A stretch of DNA of 64,000 bases. Origin: Selaginella moellendorffii. Taxonomy: Eukaryota > Streptophyta > Lycopodiopsida > Selaginellales > Selaginellaceae. Location: assembly GCF_000143415.4 (NCBI RefSeq), contig NW_003314328.1, forward strand, positions 523,889-587,888, read 5' to 3'. Both the position numbers and the translations under genes were made by a program. Below the pieces are notes generated by a model. The model saw only the letters and a list, made by a program, of their open reading frames with translations, did no database searches and was not told where the DNA came from. Positions 34,306 to 46,505 of the stretch are shown here, piece by piece. The first letter of the stretch is position 1; every line of letters starts with the position of its first letter.

Positions 34306-34371
34306 AGAAAAAAAAGCCAAAAGATAACTTTGTAATTTCTCTCATTAAAGTTCATATAAGTTCTCTAATCT

Positions 34372-35560
34372 GTCTGAACAGTAAGACTTTTCGTGATCTC
34401 TCTTGTTCTTTTTTCTTTTTGTAGAAACAAAACGAAGGCGAAGGAAAACGTTTGCCCGAGTATTGGAAATATTATGGAATCTCCAACAACACCGAAGGAG
34501 GTACCTAACTAAATCTAGATCATTCCAGCTGAATAAACGTTATCACTTCAGACAACATCAATGTCGAACGGTAATGAACTTGGCTCTTGGAGAGTACAGT
34601 CCGGAAGTAACTTGGGATTTTTCTTTTCTCAATATATATTGTTTTTCTGTGAGGTGAGTAGTTTTTCTTCTACTTTCCCGTCTATCCCTTGAGGCTAACA
34701 CCAGTATTGCTTTCATGCAGCCAATCCTTGCCTTTCTCCTCTATGGAAAATTCTACAGACAAAAAGATACCCCTAGCCAAGACACTGATAAAGCCTGACA
34801 CTTCGAAGAATGGAGGATCTGCAAAAGGCCGTTGCAACGTTGTGCTCTGTCAAGAACCTCCAAAGATTGTGAGTATGTTGTTCCAGTCATTGCTTGCATC
34901 TGGATGGAATCCAAAGGCAATCCTCGTCTTGAAGCCTTCTTGACCAAGCCATTAGTCATCGATGTCATGATGGAGTTCATGGTTACGTCCAAGTCCCTGC
35001 AAACGCAAAGAACAGTGCCTGCTAACCGAGTTCATCCACAACAACGGCAGCGGATAGTAGACTACGACCCAAGTCTCGGATGGGTGAGCAAGACCTTCCA
35101 ACAAGGCAGGATTCCACAGGCAGTGGTTCTTCTCTACTTGCTCAAGCTCCCCTCGCCAGAGCTCGAGGCTCTCCAGCTCGTCCCCGTGCTTGTGGAAGTC
35201 CTCCAGGAACAGGTTGTGGTGGATCTGACCTCTCCGGCCCTCCGGGCTCCAAGAGCAGCGGCGATCTTTCTCTTGGAGCAGCTCGTCTCTTTCGACCTTT
35301 GCGCGATCGCCAAGGTGTCTGAGGGGGCTGTGCCGTATCTCCTCCAGTGCCTCGAGTCCAAGACGCCTGAAGAGCAAGTGAGCGTGATGGTGATCCTGCT
35401 GTGCTGCTGCATGGAGGCGGACCAGACGTGTAGCAACTTCATCGCTCAGCATTGCAAGCCGTCCAAGCTGATGCAGCTGGTGCAATCGCACAACAGCCGG
35501 TCCAGGGAGATCACCATCGCCTTCGTTCACAGCTTGCTCCTGGCACGCAAGAAGTTTTAA
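34372..35560 (+). pseudogene. LIN/CERBERUS-like gene, second copy, lacking first exon and frameshifted
   Basis: Copy of the left LIN-like gene starting at what would be the first donor site ('gtaagacttttc' at 34381). The last exon keeps its acceptor AG at about 34720, but one extra base near 34773 and two missing bases near 34810 break the frame. After that 34832-35560 is open for 242 residues: 'VIDVMMEFMVTSKSLQTQRT', 'RIPQAVVLLYLLKLPSPELE', 'EGAVPYLLQCLESKTPEEQV', 'MEADQTCSNFIAQHCKPSKL'. This extends further into the armadillo-like region than the left copy, which stops at 'EEQVSVMI'. No U-box or WD40 repeats follow. Together the copies show the family well, but neither is complete. Confidence 0.6.
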
Positions 35561-35679
35561 AAAGATAGCTTGGTTTTGTCCTCCACAACTCGAGGGATAG
35601 CGCTATGTTTTAAAAGAGAAGGGTAGTTGGTTGACCGTTGACGTTATAGTTGACCGAGTATTTCGCTTTAATCCCCTGA

Positions 35680-36107
35680 GCAATTACATTTATACTGCTC
35701 GCCCTCTCTTGCAGGATCTTCCAGCTTTGGCACACTAGCTCCTGCCTTGAAAGTGAAACTGCTTCTATGTGCATGGAACAGAAGACCTGGAAGAGGAGCT
35801 CCAGCAATCCCAAACTATACCCTTCCAAGTCTCGCCCATTTCAGAGATCTCCAACCTGAACCTACCACTATGATGACATGGCTGCCTTGGCAAACATCTA
35901 TGAACACAAACATTGGTTCGAACAGCAAACCTGTGGATGCAGCACCCAGCACCACCTTCCTTTCAACTGGAGCACCTTTCTGATGCTTCTCGGCTCTGTC
36001 CAGAACCTGGCCATATGCCTCTTCAAGCTTAGAGAGGTTGTCTTTGATCTCCACATAGATGTCACAGCTCTTGTATGCATTATCTATGAAAAACATAGTG
36101 CCCAAAC
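35680..36107 (-). pseudogene. Unrecognised gene fragment cut by a gypsy LTR
   Basis: The minus strand reads 'GTMFFIDNAYKSCDIYVEIK', then 'LSKLEEAYGQVLDRAEKHQK' and 'GLLFEPMFVFIDVCQGSHVI', to a stop at 35815; a second frame continues to about 35680. The composition looks like real coding sequence (amphipathic helix, then a hydrophobic part). The gypsy LTR starting at 36108 cuts the 5' end. Family unknown. Confidence 0.4.
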
Positions 36108-36340
36108 TGTTAGGTGCCAACTTTGACCACATGATCAACATCAGTCAAAGGGAGGTTCAAAGGTACATAAAGGCATGTTAGAGTGAGGAATTTAACTTAC
36201 CCTAGGGCTCACAATGGAGTGGCGGTGCAATGGAACTTTTGAGGTAGCTTGGGGGTGGTTGGGTGATGAAGAACTTCAAAAGGGGGTGTAACATAGTCTA
36301 GAAAGACTAAATCTTTGTCTTTTTGCACCACATCATAACA
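36108..36340 (+). repeat. 5' LTR of split gypsy element (233 bp)
   Basis: TGTTAGGTGCCA...TCATAACA, directly followed by the tRNA primer site TTGGTATCAAAAG. Same length and ends as 14008-14240. Confidence 0.8.
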
Positions 36341-36364
36341 TTGGTATCAAAAGAGTTGGTTGTG

Positions 36365-37300
36365 ATGGCCGACCAAGTTGAATGCTAGAATTCTATTGTT
36401 GATGGTGGTGTTGATGATGGTGTTGATGGAGCTGTGGATTCAAGATGTTGTTCATGAGGTATGAGCCCTTAACCAAAATCAACAAAAGATGCAAGATGAG
36501 ATGCATGACATGATGGATGCCATGCGTGAGCATGTTAAGGCACTCGAGATTGGATGTGGTAGCGCTCTAAATAAGCCTTCTTTGGTAGATTGGCTCAAGA
36601 TTCTAACTTTTTCCAGTGATGGTAGTATGGATGAGTGTTTCACTTGGCTAGCCAATATGAATAAATTCTTGGCTATTACGGGAACTCTAGATGCAAAGGC
36701 TTTAATGGCTATTCCAATGGTTTTGCGTGATGTAAGTCTTTGGTGGTGGAATTGACTTGAGGAGTCTCATATCTACCATGAATGAGTTTGAGGCTACTTT
36801 TTATTTACGTTTTGCCCCTCACTATGAAGTGAAGAATGCTCGCATAGAAATTTGACATTTCCAGCAAGGGAAAATAATGTTTGGAGACTATATTAAGAAG
36901 CTTACTCACTTGATTAGCCATGTTCCAATGAAGGATCAAGATCAAAACAAATCCTACTTCATTGATGGCCTTCATAGTGAGAGCATGCAACAACACTTGT
37001 GTCATTTTTAGCCTACAAAGAGTTTGGAGGAGCTTTTTGATGCAACTCGTCGACTTGACAATGAGAAGCATAAATCTTGCAAGCATTTGTGGAGTCCTTT
37101 TGTTGAGAATTGTCGTGATGATCATTATGGACACAAGGATGGCAACAAACATCACAAGTTGAAGTTTATAGTGACTACTTCGGATGCAAAGGGGTCAAAG
37201 AAGCAAAAGTTCTTTGTGAAGAATTATAGATAAGGTTGTCACCATTGTGATGAGCTTAGACACTACAAGGCTGATTGTCCACAATTAAAGAACAAATAGT
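36365..37300 (+). pseudogene. gag of split gypsy element, broken
   Basis: ATG at 36365 is followed by an early stop, as in the other copy. Readable blocks are 'FLAITGTLDAKALMAIPMVL' and 'HGLHSESMQQHLCHF'-like sequence in a second frame, then 'MEELFDATRRLDNEKHKSCK' and the zinc-knuckle-like 'CHHCDELRHYKADC', preceded by a stop. There are several frame changes. Confidence 0.75.
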
Positions 37301-37499
37301 AGGGCAAAAAGAATGGCCTATTTGCTATTGACGGTAAGTTAGATATTAAAAAGTTGCAAACTTTGCAATGTAAAGATAATGGGGACAACCATTCCAGTTA
37401 GAGGAAAAGGCTTTTAATTGTTTTTTGTCAACTTAACTATATGTGGAACAAGATGGAGTTCGAGGATACTCATGAATTAGCTTTAATGTTGAAGGGCGT

Positions 37500-38041
37500 G
37501 TTCTATGGCAGTCCAATGCAAATTTTACTAGATAGTGGGAGCAATGACAACTTTGTTTCGGCAAAGTTTGTTGTGGAGTATGGCCTGATGACATAAGTTC
37601 TTCCATACACAGTGGAAAGTGCAGCTACCTCTGCTCAACATTTTGATACTTATGTAGAATGGTTAGCACATTTGTGGAGACTTTTTATCTTGTGGATATC
37701 CATCGTGTGGATTTCATTCTTGGGATGCCATTGTTGGTGAAGGTGGATCTAGAGATAAAGTAAAGTATTAAGCATGTCTCACTAGAGTATAGTGGCGTTA
37801 AAGATGTGTAATTTGGAGAGGGAGTTCAACCTCCAATTGTTATGCTCTCCACTACATTTTGAAGTGGGTTTATCATAATGGAAAAACACTTTCGAATTAC
37901 TTATTATTTGTTCGTGACTTGGGGGACCAAGGCATATGTGGGGGAGAAGTAACAATACAAGATGTATTTGACGAGTTTTTTGATGTTTTTCCATCTGAAT
38001 TTCCTCAAGGGTTACCTCCATTATGAGGTGTGGAGCATGGG
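37500..38041 (+). pseudogene. Protease region of split gypsy element
   Basis: 'LLDSGSNDNFVSAKFVVEYG' around 37527-37590, then 'FILGMPLLVKVDLEIK' near 37710-37760. The reading stops at the LARD A insertion after codons corresponding to 'LPPL.GVEHG'. RT continues beyond the insertion. Confidence 0.7.
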
Positions 38042-38046
38042 ATTGT

Positions 38047-39864
38047 TGTAAGCGACTAAATTTTTCATTCTACTTTAGTCACTTAACCACACCTCTGACC
38101 ACTTGGAGGAGTCTCATTCACAACCTCCATAAGTCCAATCCAGGGCTTGGGACTTGCTAGCCCCGAGAATGGCATCCATACCACTCAACATTTGCACTTG
38201 GTCCAAGTGCTCTACGTGTCTGATCCCATGACCGACACTCAAAGGTACCACCGACATAGCAGCCCGTTACGCTAAGGCCATGCCCAATCACCTTTGCCAC
38301 ACTGGTAGTCCAATACCACTTGCATCACCGTCTTGGCTCTCCAAGACTAGGCAAACCATCCGTGAGTGGTCATCTCAGATCCACTCCTTAGCATCCTTAG
38401 GATGCCCACCGACAAGGGGAATAGCCTTCCCCAATATCCCTCTGTCAGTCCCCACTAAGTCCCTTTCAGCCCCTGGCCGTGTTTGCCAACACTGCCACTG
38501 GATCAAGACCCACAAGCCCGACCACTAAGTCCCACGGTCCTCTGGGACTTCCTCACCACACAACTGTGTCCTTGGTCACTACCCCAGAGGACTGCTCCTC
38601 TTCCTTTCCACAGTCTGGGCCTTTGGGACAACATTTCGGAACACCGTGGCCTTACACGAGCCACCTAGGTACTCTCCTCGCCTTCTGCCCTTGGGTGCTC
38701 TAGCCATGGGCTTAGAGCGGGTTCCGTTGAGCCACACCAGGTATCCAAGTAGGTAGTGCCACCCACACTTGGACTGGGAGCATCGGCCAGTCGATCTCCC
38801 GGGGGAACTAGAGCCGGCTCTTGAACACTTCACCAAGCTACCCCGCTTGTCGGTCTGTGTTCACTCTAGTCTTGGACTTCCCAGTGGGCAGCACATCACC
38901 CAACACTGGGTCTGGCCTTCCTGGGCCAAACTGGCCTTTCCTGGCCAAACTGGCCTTTCCTGGCCAAACTGGCTCCACTGCAGTCCTCCCCCTACTATAC
39001 TTTTGGAGCTCACCAAACCCCCCAGGGTCTGGGAGACGAACGCTTTGGGCTTTCACCCTCTCAGACTCGAACTCGGACTCGGACTCGGACTCGGACTCGA
39101 ACTCGGACTCGGACTCGGGCTCGGGCTCGGTCTCGGCCTCGGCCTCGGTCTCGTTCTCGGTCCTGATCTCGGTCTCGGTCTCGGTCTTGGTCTCGGTCTT
39201 GGTCCCGGTCTCGGTCTTGACTTCGGACTCCATCTCGGACTCCATCTCGGACTCCATCTCGGGTCCATCTCAGGTCCACCTCGGACTCCATCTCGGACTC
39301 CATCTCGGGTCCATCTCGGGTCCACCTCGGACTCCATCTCGGACTCCATCTCGGGTCCATCTCGGGTCCACCTCGGACTCCATCTCGGACTCCATTTCGG
39401 GTCCATCTCGGGTCCACCTCGGACTCCATCTCGGGCTCCATCTTGGACTCCATTTCGGGTCCATCTCGGGTCCACCTCGGACTCCATCTCGGACTCCATC
39501 TCGGGTCCATCTCGGGTCCACCTCGGACTCCATCTCGGACTCCATCTCGGGTCCATTTCGGGTCCACCTCGGACTCCAACTCGAGTCCATCTCGGACTCC
39601 ACTTCGGACTCCAACTCGAGTCCATCTCGGACACTTCCACGTGTCATGTGTTGGTCCTTTTGGGTCCCTTTTTGGAGCCTTGCTTTTTGCTCGCTTCGTG
39701 CTCGTTCCTCGAGCACTTCGTTGGGAGTTCCACTCCCGCTCTTGACTTTTCAAGTCGGAGCTTTTGGTCCAAACGTGTTACGCTCGTTTGGCTCTCGCTT
39801 CAGCCACTACCATGTGGCACCCTTTCCGGCTCCACTTTGGGGCCTAGGGATTTTGTGTCTCACA
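38047..39864 (-). repeat. 3' LTR of LARD A (1818 bp)
   Basis: Left copy on the plus strand, TGTAAGCGAC...TCTCACA. It matches 43972-45754. It includes the hexamer-type array 39062-39632. Confidence 0.9.
39062..39632. repeat. CpG-rich short-unit tandem array in LARD A 3' LTR
   Basis: Blocks of ggactc, ggtctc and related hexamers pass into a longer unit of the type 'ggactccatctcgggtccat'. CG occurs about every six bases in the hexamer part. It is open in several frames on both strands. Confidence 0.9.
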
Positions 39865-42800
39865 ACTCCACCACCCATAGATGAAGTTTGATGTCCTCAT
39901 CGAACGGTAAACCATTTTGTAAAGTAACACTCGCATGTGTTACGATTTCCATCCTTGGCACCTAGCCAATATTTGTCAATGGTTTGACATTGAAGGCTCA
40001 CCATGCCTTTTGCATATGCCTCAATGGTTTGACACCAAAGGCTCACCATGCCTTGCCTATCCTCTAAGGAGGGTAGTCTCTCCAACTTAGAGACTGATTG
40101 GACCACATGTAGTGGTTCTCTCCTTTTATTGGTTTAGTTCTCGCTAAACCTCTTAGAGACCCTTCTCTAAGTCAATCCCACTACTCCTTCTCGAGTAGTC
40201 TCAATTTCCATCTATTGAATGTTTGCACCTTGGAACTTTTACTCTTTTGACTTTTGGAAGTCAATTTCCTAGGTGTCTCTAACACCTTGCATTGCACAGA
40301 TTGTACAACTCCACTTCTCTATCCTAGGAAGTTCATTACTTGAGGGCACCATCATCCTCTCTTCTATTTCGTGCCACCTTGGGCACTAAGTTCCATTTAT
40401 CACACTTTGTGCTAGGGTTGTCCATCGCCCTATCATTTGGCTACCTTACCGCTCCCTCCCTTGGAGCTTCCACTTTCGCCAAATCGGAGCATTTCGGAAT
40501 CCATCCTTGGAAACACACTTCCTTTCCCGCAATTTGTTAGCGTCCAACACATTAGTGTTCCTCGCCTAACTTTGTCACTTGGATTCCTTCCAAGGAATTC
40601 CACGGCCCTATCTTGGCCACTCATCTTTTGCTCCTATCCATTGATTGTTGCACCAAGCAACATCGAATCTCTACCTCCCTCCTTGAGGTGTTCTTTTGAT
40701 TCCATAGCAAAGGCTCTGCTTTGCCCAGACTAGGGTGTTCACCCCTAGTAAGTCTCTTTTAGCATCTTCTGCTGTGGGCTCTATCCTCGGCCCAACTTTG
40801 TGACCCTCTCATGGGTCTCTTTAGAGACTACTTTCCTTGGACACACTATGCCATCGCAATGACATAACTCATTTCCCTAAGGTGCTTTTCCCACTTGGTC
40901 ACCTTGACCAAGCCACACCATCATCAATAGTTCAAATCAACACTTTGAACTAGGAACCTTATTCCTTAACCCAAACAAGGACCTTGTCCTTATTTAGCCA
41001 CAAGATCACCTAGTGATCTCACCTCGGCACTTTAATAGGTTTGCCAATAGGTACTAGGTCTTCCAGACCTTTAACTTGTTAACTACGACCCCGGGGGCAT
41101 CCCCCACACTTGGCGGTGCGCCCAAGCCAGCCCTTCCGGCCAAGGGTCCATAGCAACTGAGATTAGGTGTCCCCATCTCACTCACCACGTCCTTGGTGCC
41201 ACTTGCACCAGAGCGTTCAAGTTAGATATGCCGAGCTTTCACACTAAGCAATCTAACCGTGCATCACGACTCTGAGGCATCCCTCGCTTGGCGGTGTGCC
41301 CAAACCAGTCTCCCCACTGAGAGTCCATGATCACCGAAATATGAGTGTCCTCATATTCCAAACCATCACCACGCCCTAGTGATTTGGGACTCGAACCCAA
41401 GCACTAGAGGGTCGGGACTCGAACCCAACCTCCGTATATGCATCTACGGACGGCATCACACAGATGCCTGGCGTGACTCCCCACGCCGGTGCACCAACTT
41501 ATTTTTAAAGCGCGCTACAAATCACAGCTTAGGAGCCTAGTTCCCCCACACTGCCAAGTCCTCTCACTTGACATATCTGTGATCATGCATGGGCTCCTCC
41601 ATGCTTGGCCCCATGGGCCACCCTTTTTGAAGTTAGCACCTTCAACTAGGGTATTTGTTCCCCCCAACTTGCCAATCTCACTTAGCAAGTCATCCGGCCA
41701 CCGTAACATAGTTCATGCATAAGCGTGGAAGTCCTTAACCATCAACTTTTGTTCAAAGCCCTCTCTTTGAACACTCGGGAACTACTTCCCTAACCTTGAC
41801 AGCCTTGCCTCATGGCAAGCTTCAAGACCACGCTTCTGCTGCGCCACTCTGATTTCGCGCGTTCTATGAACCATTTACACTTGGCCTTTCTAGGTACTAA
41901 GCTACCTAGAATCGTCTTTGGGAACCTTGAAGGAACTCTGTCCCTTAGCTTGCTAAGGCCTCCCTTTTTGCAAGCTTTCCAATTGCCACATAGTCTAACA
42001 TGGACAATTCCATATTTTAGACTCTCCATGGCATCACGGTTGCTAGCGGCAACACCCTCGAGCCCCCACTTGATTCTCCACTCCCAGTTGGCATAACCAA
42101 CCTTGGTTATGCCCTTTGATTTCTATGGTTCAGTTCCATCCCAATACTACTTGCCTTTTGGCCCCATATGTTTCCTTTGGTTATTCTCTTCCAGACCAGG
42201 AGGATAGCTTTGCACTTTCTATCATGCCTTAGCAAGTATTCTTAGGGATGAACCTACCCAATAGCCCAAGGAGTGGTTCCTCAATCCAGGTATGCTCACC
42301 TTATAATCCCACACACTGGGATTACATTGTTGCTTATGGGCCTTTACATGCCCATCACTAGCCTTGCCAAAATTCCATTCTTGGCTTTGTCCAACTTAGG
42401 TAGACAGTCCTCTCCTGTCTCCACAACCTTGGACATTTGGATAGCACCTTCTATCCATCATTCGCTAGGGACTTAGTCCCTTGGGCTTTATCCATTGCCC
42501 TCGCGACATCAAACACCACCTTCTGGTGTTCTAGAGTGTTCGGGTGTCCCAATGATGGCTTTCTTGACAATGAGTATTTCCTTTTATGACATTGACTTAC
42601 TATATCGCAACACAAGCAACTTATCCCCCGTAAGGGTGTATCCGACTTCCCTATGCTATTAAGAAGTCTTGGGTAGCTACCTTCTACCCGTTCAACCAGT
42701 TATTTTGCACCTCTTGTTTAGTTGCCTCATAGTTGTCAAGTCCTACAACTCATTGTTTGGTGCTTTCACACCTCCATCATTATCTGGGTCACCACACTCC

Positions 42801-43971
42801 AACTGCATGCTCTGCAGCTTAGGTTATGCCATTCCCATTTCCATTGGGATTCCTTTGGCAAGGGTTCTCATGAACCCACCAACATAGCCTCAAGGTATCA
42901 CACCTTGGCACATTTGGTGTCTCCACACCATCGGCTCCACGAGCCTACCTCTATGACACTTCCCCTTCGTGTTTATGTCTTTGCCAAGACCAACACCGCT
43001 CTTTCTCATGCCAACCATCCGTTAGCACTGCACCATAGAGGTCACACACAACTTTGTGTCAAAGTTGTTTTCTTCTGAGAACACCTTTCCCATAACTTTA
43101 GCATGGCACATTTTGCCATCGATGAGATATCCTTTGTTCTCATCCTTGGATCCTATGATCCCCCCCCATCCTTTGTGGGGTACAACACACCTCAGTCCAA
43201 ATGCTTCCATCAGTCCTTTTAGGACCATCCCTTGACTCTACTTGAGTCATCAGCAGTTTTGGACTTGGTTAATCCACAGACCTTTAAGGTCCTATTTGTG
43301 AGGCACTAGCTCACTGGAATACACTTCTTGCATTCCTGTCCTACTCAAAAGGACTATTTTCACAAGTGTTACTCCGACACTTGATTTTGTTCTCTGGGGG
43401 CAACTTTTGCCCCTTAGGACTACTTGTCCATGCGATGAGAATACCACTCATCTCTAAGTACACCCCCCAACTCCTTGGGTTGTTCCAGCATTTATTAAAG
43501 GTAGCCCTAGCTACCATTTCAAGGACTTGAGTCCTCTTCCGTATTTGACCTCCCACAGTCATTACCTCTGGTCTCACATTCATGAGCACCAACCTCAACT
43601 ATATGAGGATAATCTTGTGACTCCTTTATTGTTTTGGAGTCTCTATCTTTCCCGTGATCCCAACTTTAGTTGTTTACCACAACAACCTTAGCTAATTTGC
43701 TGAGACAAATGCTCATCCGGATCACATCCTCAACTCAATGAGGAAAACCTTGCACTGTTCCCAAGATCCCAAAGTCGTTCCATTATTGGCCCTTTTCTAT
43801 CCACCACCTCGTCTACAAGTTCACACATGAACTGTAATGGAGAGCCATGTCTTCCCGACTTGCTACTCCTCAAGGATAGGCCCACTCCTCGGACCTTCTG
43901 ATGCCAACACTAGTGGTGATATACTTGAGCACCAATAAAAGTCGGGCTAAGGAACAGCTCCGATACCAAAT
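39865..43971 (-). other. Internal domain of LARD A, non-coding, hairpin-dense
   Basis: Open frames do not exceed about 120 residues and none carries a retroelement motif. The sequence is largely the reverse complement of 50948-55088 of LARD B. Short perfect inverted repeats occur every few tens of bases, such as CTTGGTCA/TGACCAAG at about 40898-40916. Paired tRNA-T-arm-like motifs lie at 41386-41396 and 41415-41425. Confidence 0.7.
43957..43968 (-). other. tRNA primer-binding site of LARD A
   Basis: TGGTATCGGAGC on the minus strand, close to the plant initiator-Met tRNA 3' complement (TGGTATCAGAGC, one mismatch), three bases inside the LTR border. Confidence 0.8.
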
Positions 43972-45754
43972 TGTAAGCGACTAAATTTTTCATTCTACTT
44001 TAGTTACTTAACCACACCTCTGACCACTTGGAGGAGTCTCATTCACAACCTCCATAAGTCCAATCCAGGACTTGGGACTTGCTAGCCCCGAGAATGGCAT
44101 CCATGCCACTCAACATTTGCACTTGGTCCAAGTGCTCTACGTGTCCAATCCCATGACCGACACTCAAAGGTACCACCGACATAGCAGCCCGTTACGCTAA
44201 GGCCATGCCCAATCACCTTTGCCACACTGGTAGTCCAATACCACTTGCATCACCGTCTTGGCTCTCCAAGACTAGGCAAACCATCCGTGAGTGGTCATCT
44301 CAGATCCACTCCTTAGCATCCTTAGGATGCCCACCGACAAGGGGAATAGCCTTCCCCAATATCCCTCTGTCAGTCCCCACTAAGTCCCTTTCTGCCCCTG
44401 GCCGTGTTTGCCAACACTGCCACTGGATCAAGACCCACAAGCCCGACCACTAAGTCCCACGGTCCTTTGGGACTTCCTCACCACACAACTGTGTCCTTGG
44501 TCACTACCCCAGAGGACTGCTCCTCTTCCTTTCCACAGTCTGGGCCTTTGGGACAACATTTCGGAACACCGTGGCCTTACGCGAGCCACCTGGGTACTCT
44601 CCTCGCCTTCTGCCCTTGGGTGCTCTAGCCATGGGCTTAGAGCGGGTTCCGTTGAGCCACACCAGGTATCCAAGTAGGTAGTGCCACCCACACTTGGACT
44701 GGGAGCATCGGCCAGTCGATCTCCCGGGGGAACTAGAGCCGGCTCTTGAACACTTCACCAAGCTACCCCGCTTGTCGGTCTGTGTTCACTCTAGTCTTGG
44801 ACTTCCCAGTGGGCAGCACATCACCCAACACTGGGTCTGGCCTTCCTGGGCCAAACTGGCCTTTCCTGGCCAAACTGGCTCCATTGCAGTCCTCCCCCTA
44901 CTATACTTTTGGAGCTCACCAAACCCCCCAAGGTCTGGGAGACGAACGCTTTGGGCTTTCACCCTCTCAGACTCGAACTTGGACTCGGACTCGGACTCGG
45001 ACTCGGACTCGGACTCGGACTCGGACTCGGACTCGGACTCGGGCTCGGGCTCGGTCTCGGCCTCGGCCTCGGTCTCGTTCTCGGTCCCGATCTCGGTCTC
45101 GGTCTCGGTCTTGGTCTCGGTCTCGGTCCCGGTCTCGGTCTCGACTTCGGACTCCATCTCGGACTCCATCTCGGACTCCATCTCAGGTCCATCTCAGGTC
45201 CACCTCGGACTCCATCTCGGACTCCATCTCGGGTCCATCTCGGGTCCACCTCGGACTCCATCTCGGACTCCATCTCGAACTCCATTTCGGGTCCATCTCG
45301 GGTCCACCTCGGACTCCATCTTGGGCTCCATCTTGGACTCCATTTCGGGTCCATCTCGGGTCCACCTCGGACTCCATCTCGGACTCCATCTCGGGTCCAT
45401 CTCGGGTCCACCTCGGACTCCATCTCGGACTCCATCTCGGGTCCATCTTGGGTCCACCTCGGACTCCAACTCGAGTCCATCTCGGACTCCACTTCAGACT
45501 CCAGCTCGAGTCCATCTCGGACACTTCCACGTGTCATGTGTTGGTCCTTTTGGGTCCCTTTTTGGAGCCTTGCTTTTTGCTCGCTTCGTGCTCGTTCCTC
45601 GAGCACTTCGTTGGGAGTTCCACTCCCGCTCTTGACTTTTCAAGTCGGAGCTTTTGGTCCAAACGTGTTACACTCGTTTGGCTCTCGCTTCAGCCACTAC
45701 CACGTGGCACCATTTCCGGCTCCACTTTGGGGCGTAGGGATTTTGTGTCTCACA
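43972..45754 (-). repeat. 5' LTR of LARD A (1783 bp)
   Basis: Same ends as the other LTR. It is 35 bp shorter, mainly because the array it contains (44968-45522) has a different number of units. Confidence 0.9.
44968..45522. repeat. CpG-rich short-unit tandem array in LARD A 5' LTR
   Basis: Same organisation as 39062-39632 with a different copy number of the ggactc block and of the longer unit. Confidence 0.9.
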
Positions 45755-45759
45755 ATTGT

Positions 45760-46505
45760 GTTGGAGCCGGGAACACAGCCAATTTACTGGTGTCCATTTC
45801 AGTTAAGTTATGGGGAGGAGCAAAAAGTTCAATGACAAGTCAAAGAATTACTTGAGTTTGGATTTATTCAATCAAATACATCTCTATTTGGTGCTCTAGT
45901 CTTGCTTGTGAAGAAGAAAGATGGTTCAATGCAGATGTGTATTAACTACCGTGCCTTGAACAAGAAGATAATAAAGGATAATATGCCGATGCCGCATGTG
46001 GATAATATCTTAGACAAGCTTGGTGAAGCACGAGAATGGATATCATTAGATTGCAATGGATGATACATCTTTCTCCAAGATGGCATTCAACACAAGCTTC
46101 AGGCATTTTGAGTTTATAGTTATGTCATTTGGTTTGATGAATGCACCAGCCTCATTTACTCGGTTGATAATGGAGGTATTTGAGTGTTATCTTCATAAGT
46201 TTGTGGAGATTTTCTTAGATGATATTCTTGTTTTTAGCAAGAATATGGAGGAGCATCAGATGCATTTGTGCAAAGTTCTTTTGTTATTCCGTGATAGCAA
46301 ACTTTATGCGAAGAAGAGTAAATGTGAGTTTGCAAAGTTAGAGGTGGAATATTTAGGCCATATTGTGACATCTAAGGGTGTCAATATGGATTCAAAGAAG
46401 GTGGCTATGGTGGAGAATTAGTTTATGCCGACTATAGTGGCCGAGTTATACAGTTTCTTTGGTATGGCTAATTACTACTAATGTTTCCAACATAATTTTG
46501 TGGAA
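45760..46505 (+). pseudogene. Reverse transcriptase of split gypsy element (after insertion)
   Basis: Blocks in order: 'LLVKKKDGSMQMCINYRALN', 'MPHVDNILDKLGEAR', 'FRHFEFIVMSFGLMNAPASF', 'EIFLDDILVFSKNMEEHQMH' and 'CEFAKLEVEYLGHIVTSKGV'. The catalytic Asp pair is kept. Stops at about 45835 and 46050 break the frame. The first codons continue those lost at 38041. Confidence 0.8.

Larger units (their letters stand above)
30265..34370. repeat. Large inverted repeat, right arm
   Basis: Reverse complement of 15263-19300. Similarity of the gene exons and of the AT-rich flank is high, with scattered indels (for example 27 bp extra at 32137-32163 and 43 bp missing at about 30616). Confidence 0.85.
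38047..45754 (-). mobile_element. LARD A: large non-coding LTR element, minus strand
   Basis: Two long terminal repeats (38047-39864 and 43972-45754) bound a 4.1 kb internal domain. A 5 bp target duplication ATTGT lies at 38042-38046 and 45755-45759. On the minus strand the primer site TGGTATCGGAGC (+ 43957-43968) lies 3 bases inside the 5' LTR, and a purine tract (GGGTGGTGGAG) precedes the 3' LTR. These give the orientation. No gag or pol motif can be read in any frame, so it fits a non-autonomous LARD-type element. The ends, TGTGAGACAC...GCTTACA, obey the TG...CA rule. It interrupts the gypsy pol region between protease and RT. Confidence 0.9.
36108..46505 (+). mobile_element. Ty3/gypsy retrotransposon split by nested LARD A
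   Basis: A plus-strand element of the same family as 9804-14240: 5' LTR 36108-36340, primer site TTGGTATCAAAAG at 36341, gag from ATG 36365, CCHC knuckle, and protease up to 38046. After a 7.7 kb insertion, RT resumes at 45760 ('LEPGTQPIYWCPFQLSYGEE') and runs to the 'ELYSFFGMANYY' block before breaking off at about 46505. RNase H, integrase and 3' LTR are absent. At the RT block the Asp pair is intact ('FLDDILVFS'), but stops are present elsewhere. Confidence 0.85.

Noticed and set aside
38769-39891. Overlapping open frames of up to 371 residues rich in repeated 'GLHLGLHLGS', 'DSISDSISGP' or 'WSPRW' peptides (also near 44700-45850, 49100-50170, 55030-56110)
   Set aside because: They come from the short-unit LTR arrays, are open in several frames on both strands at once, and cross LTR features.
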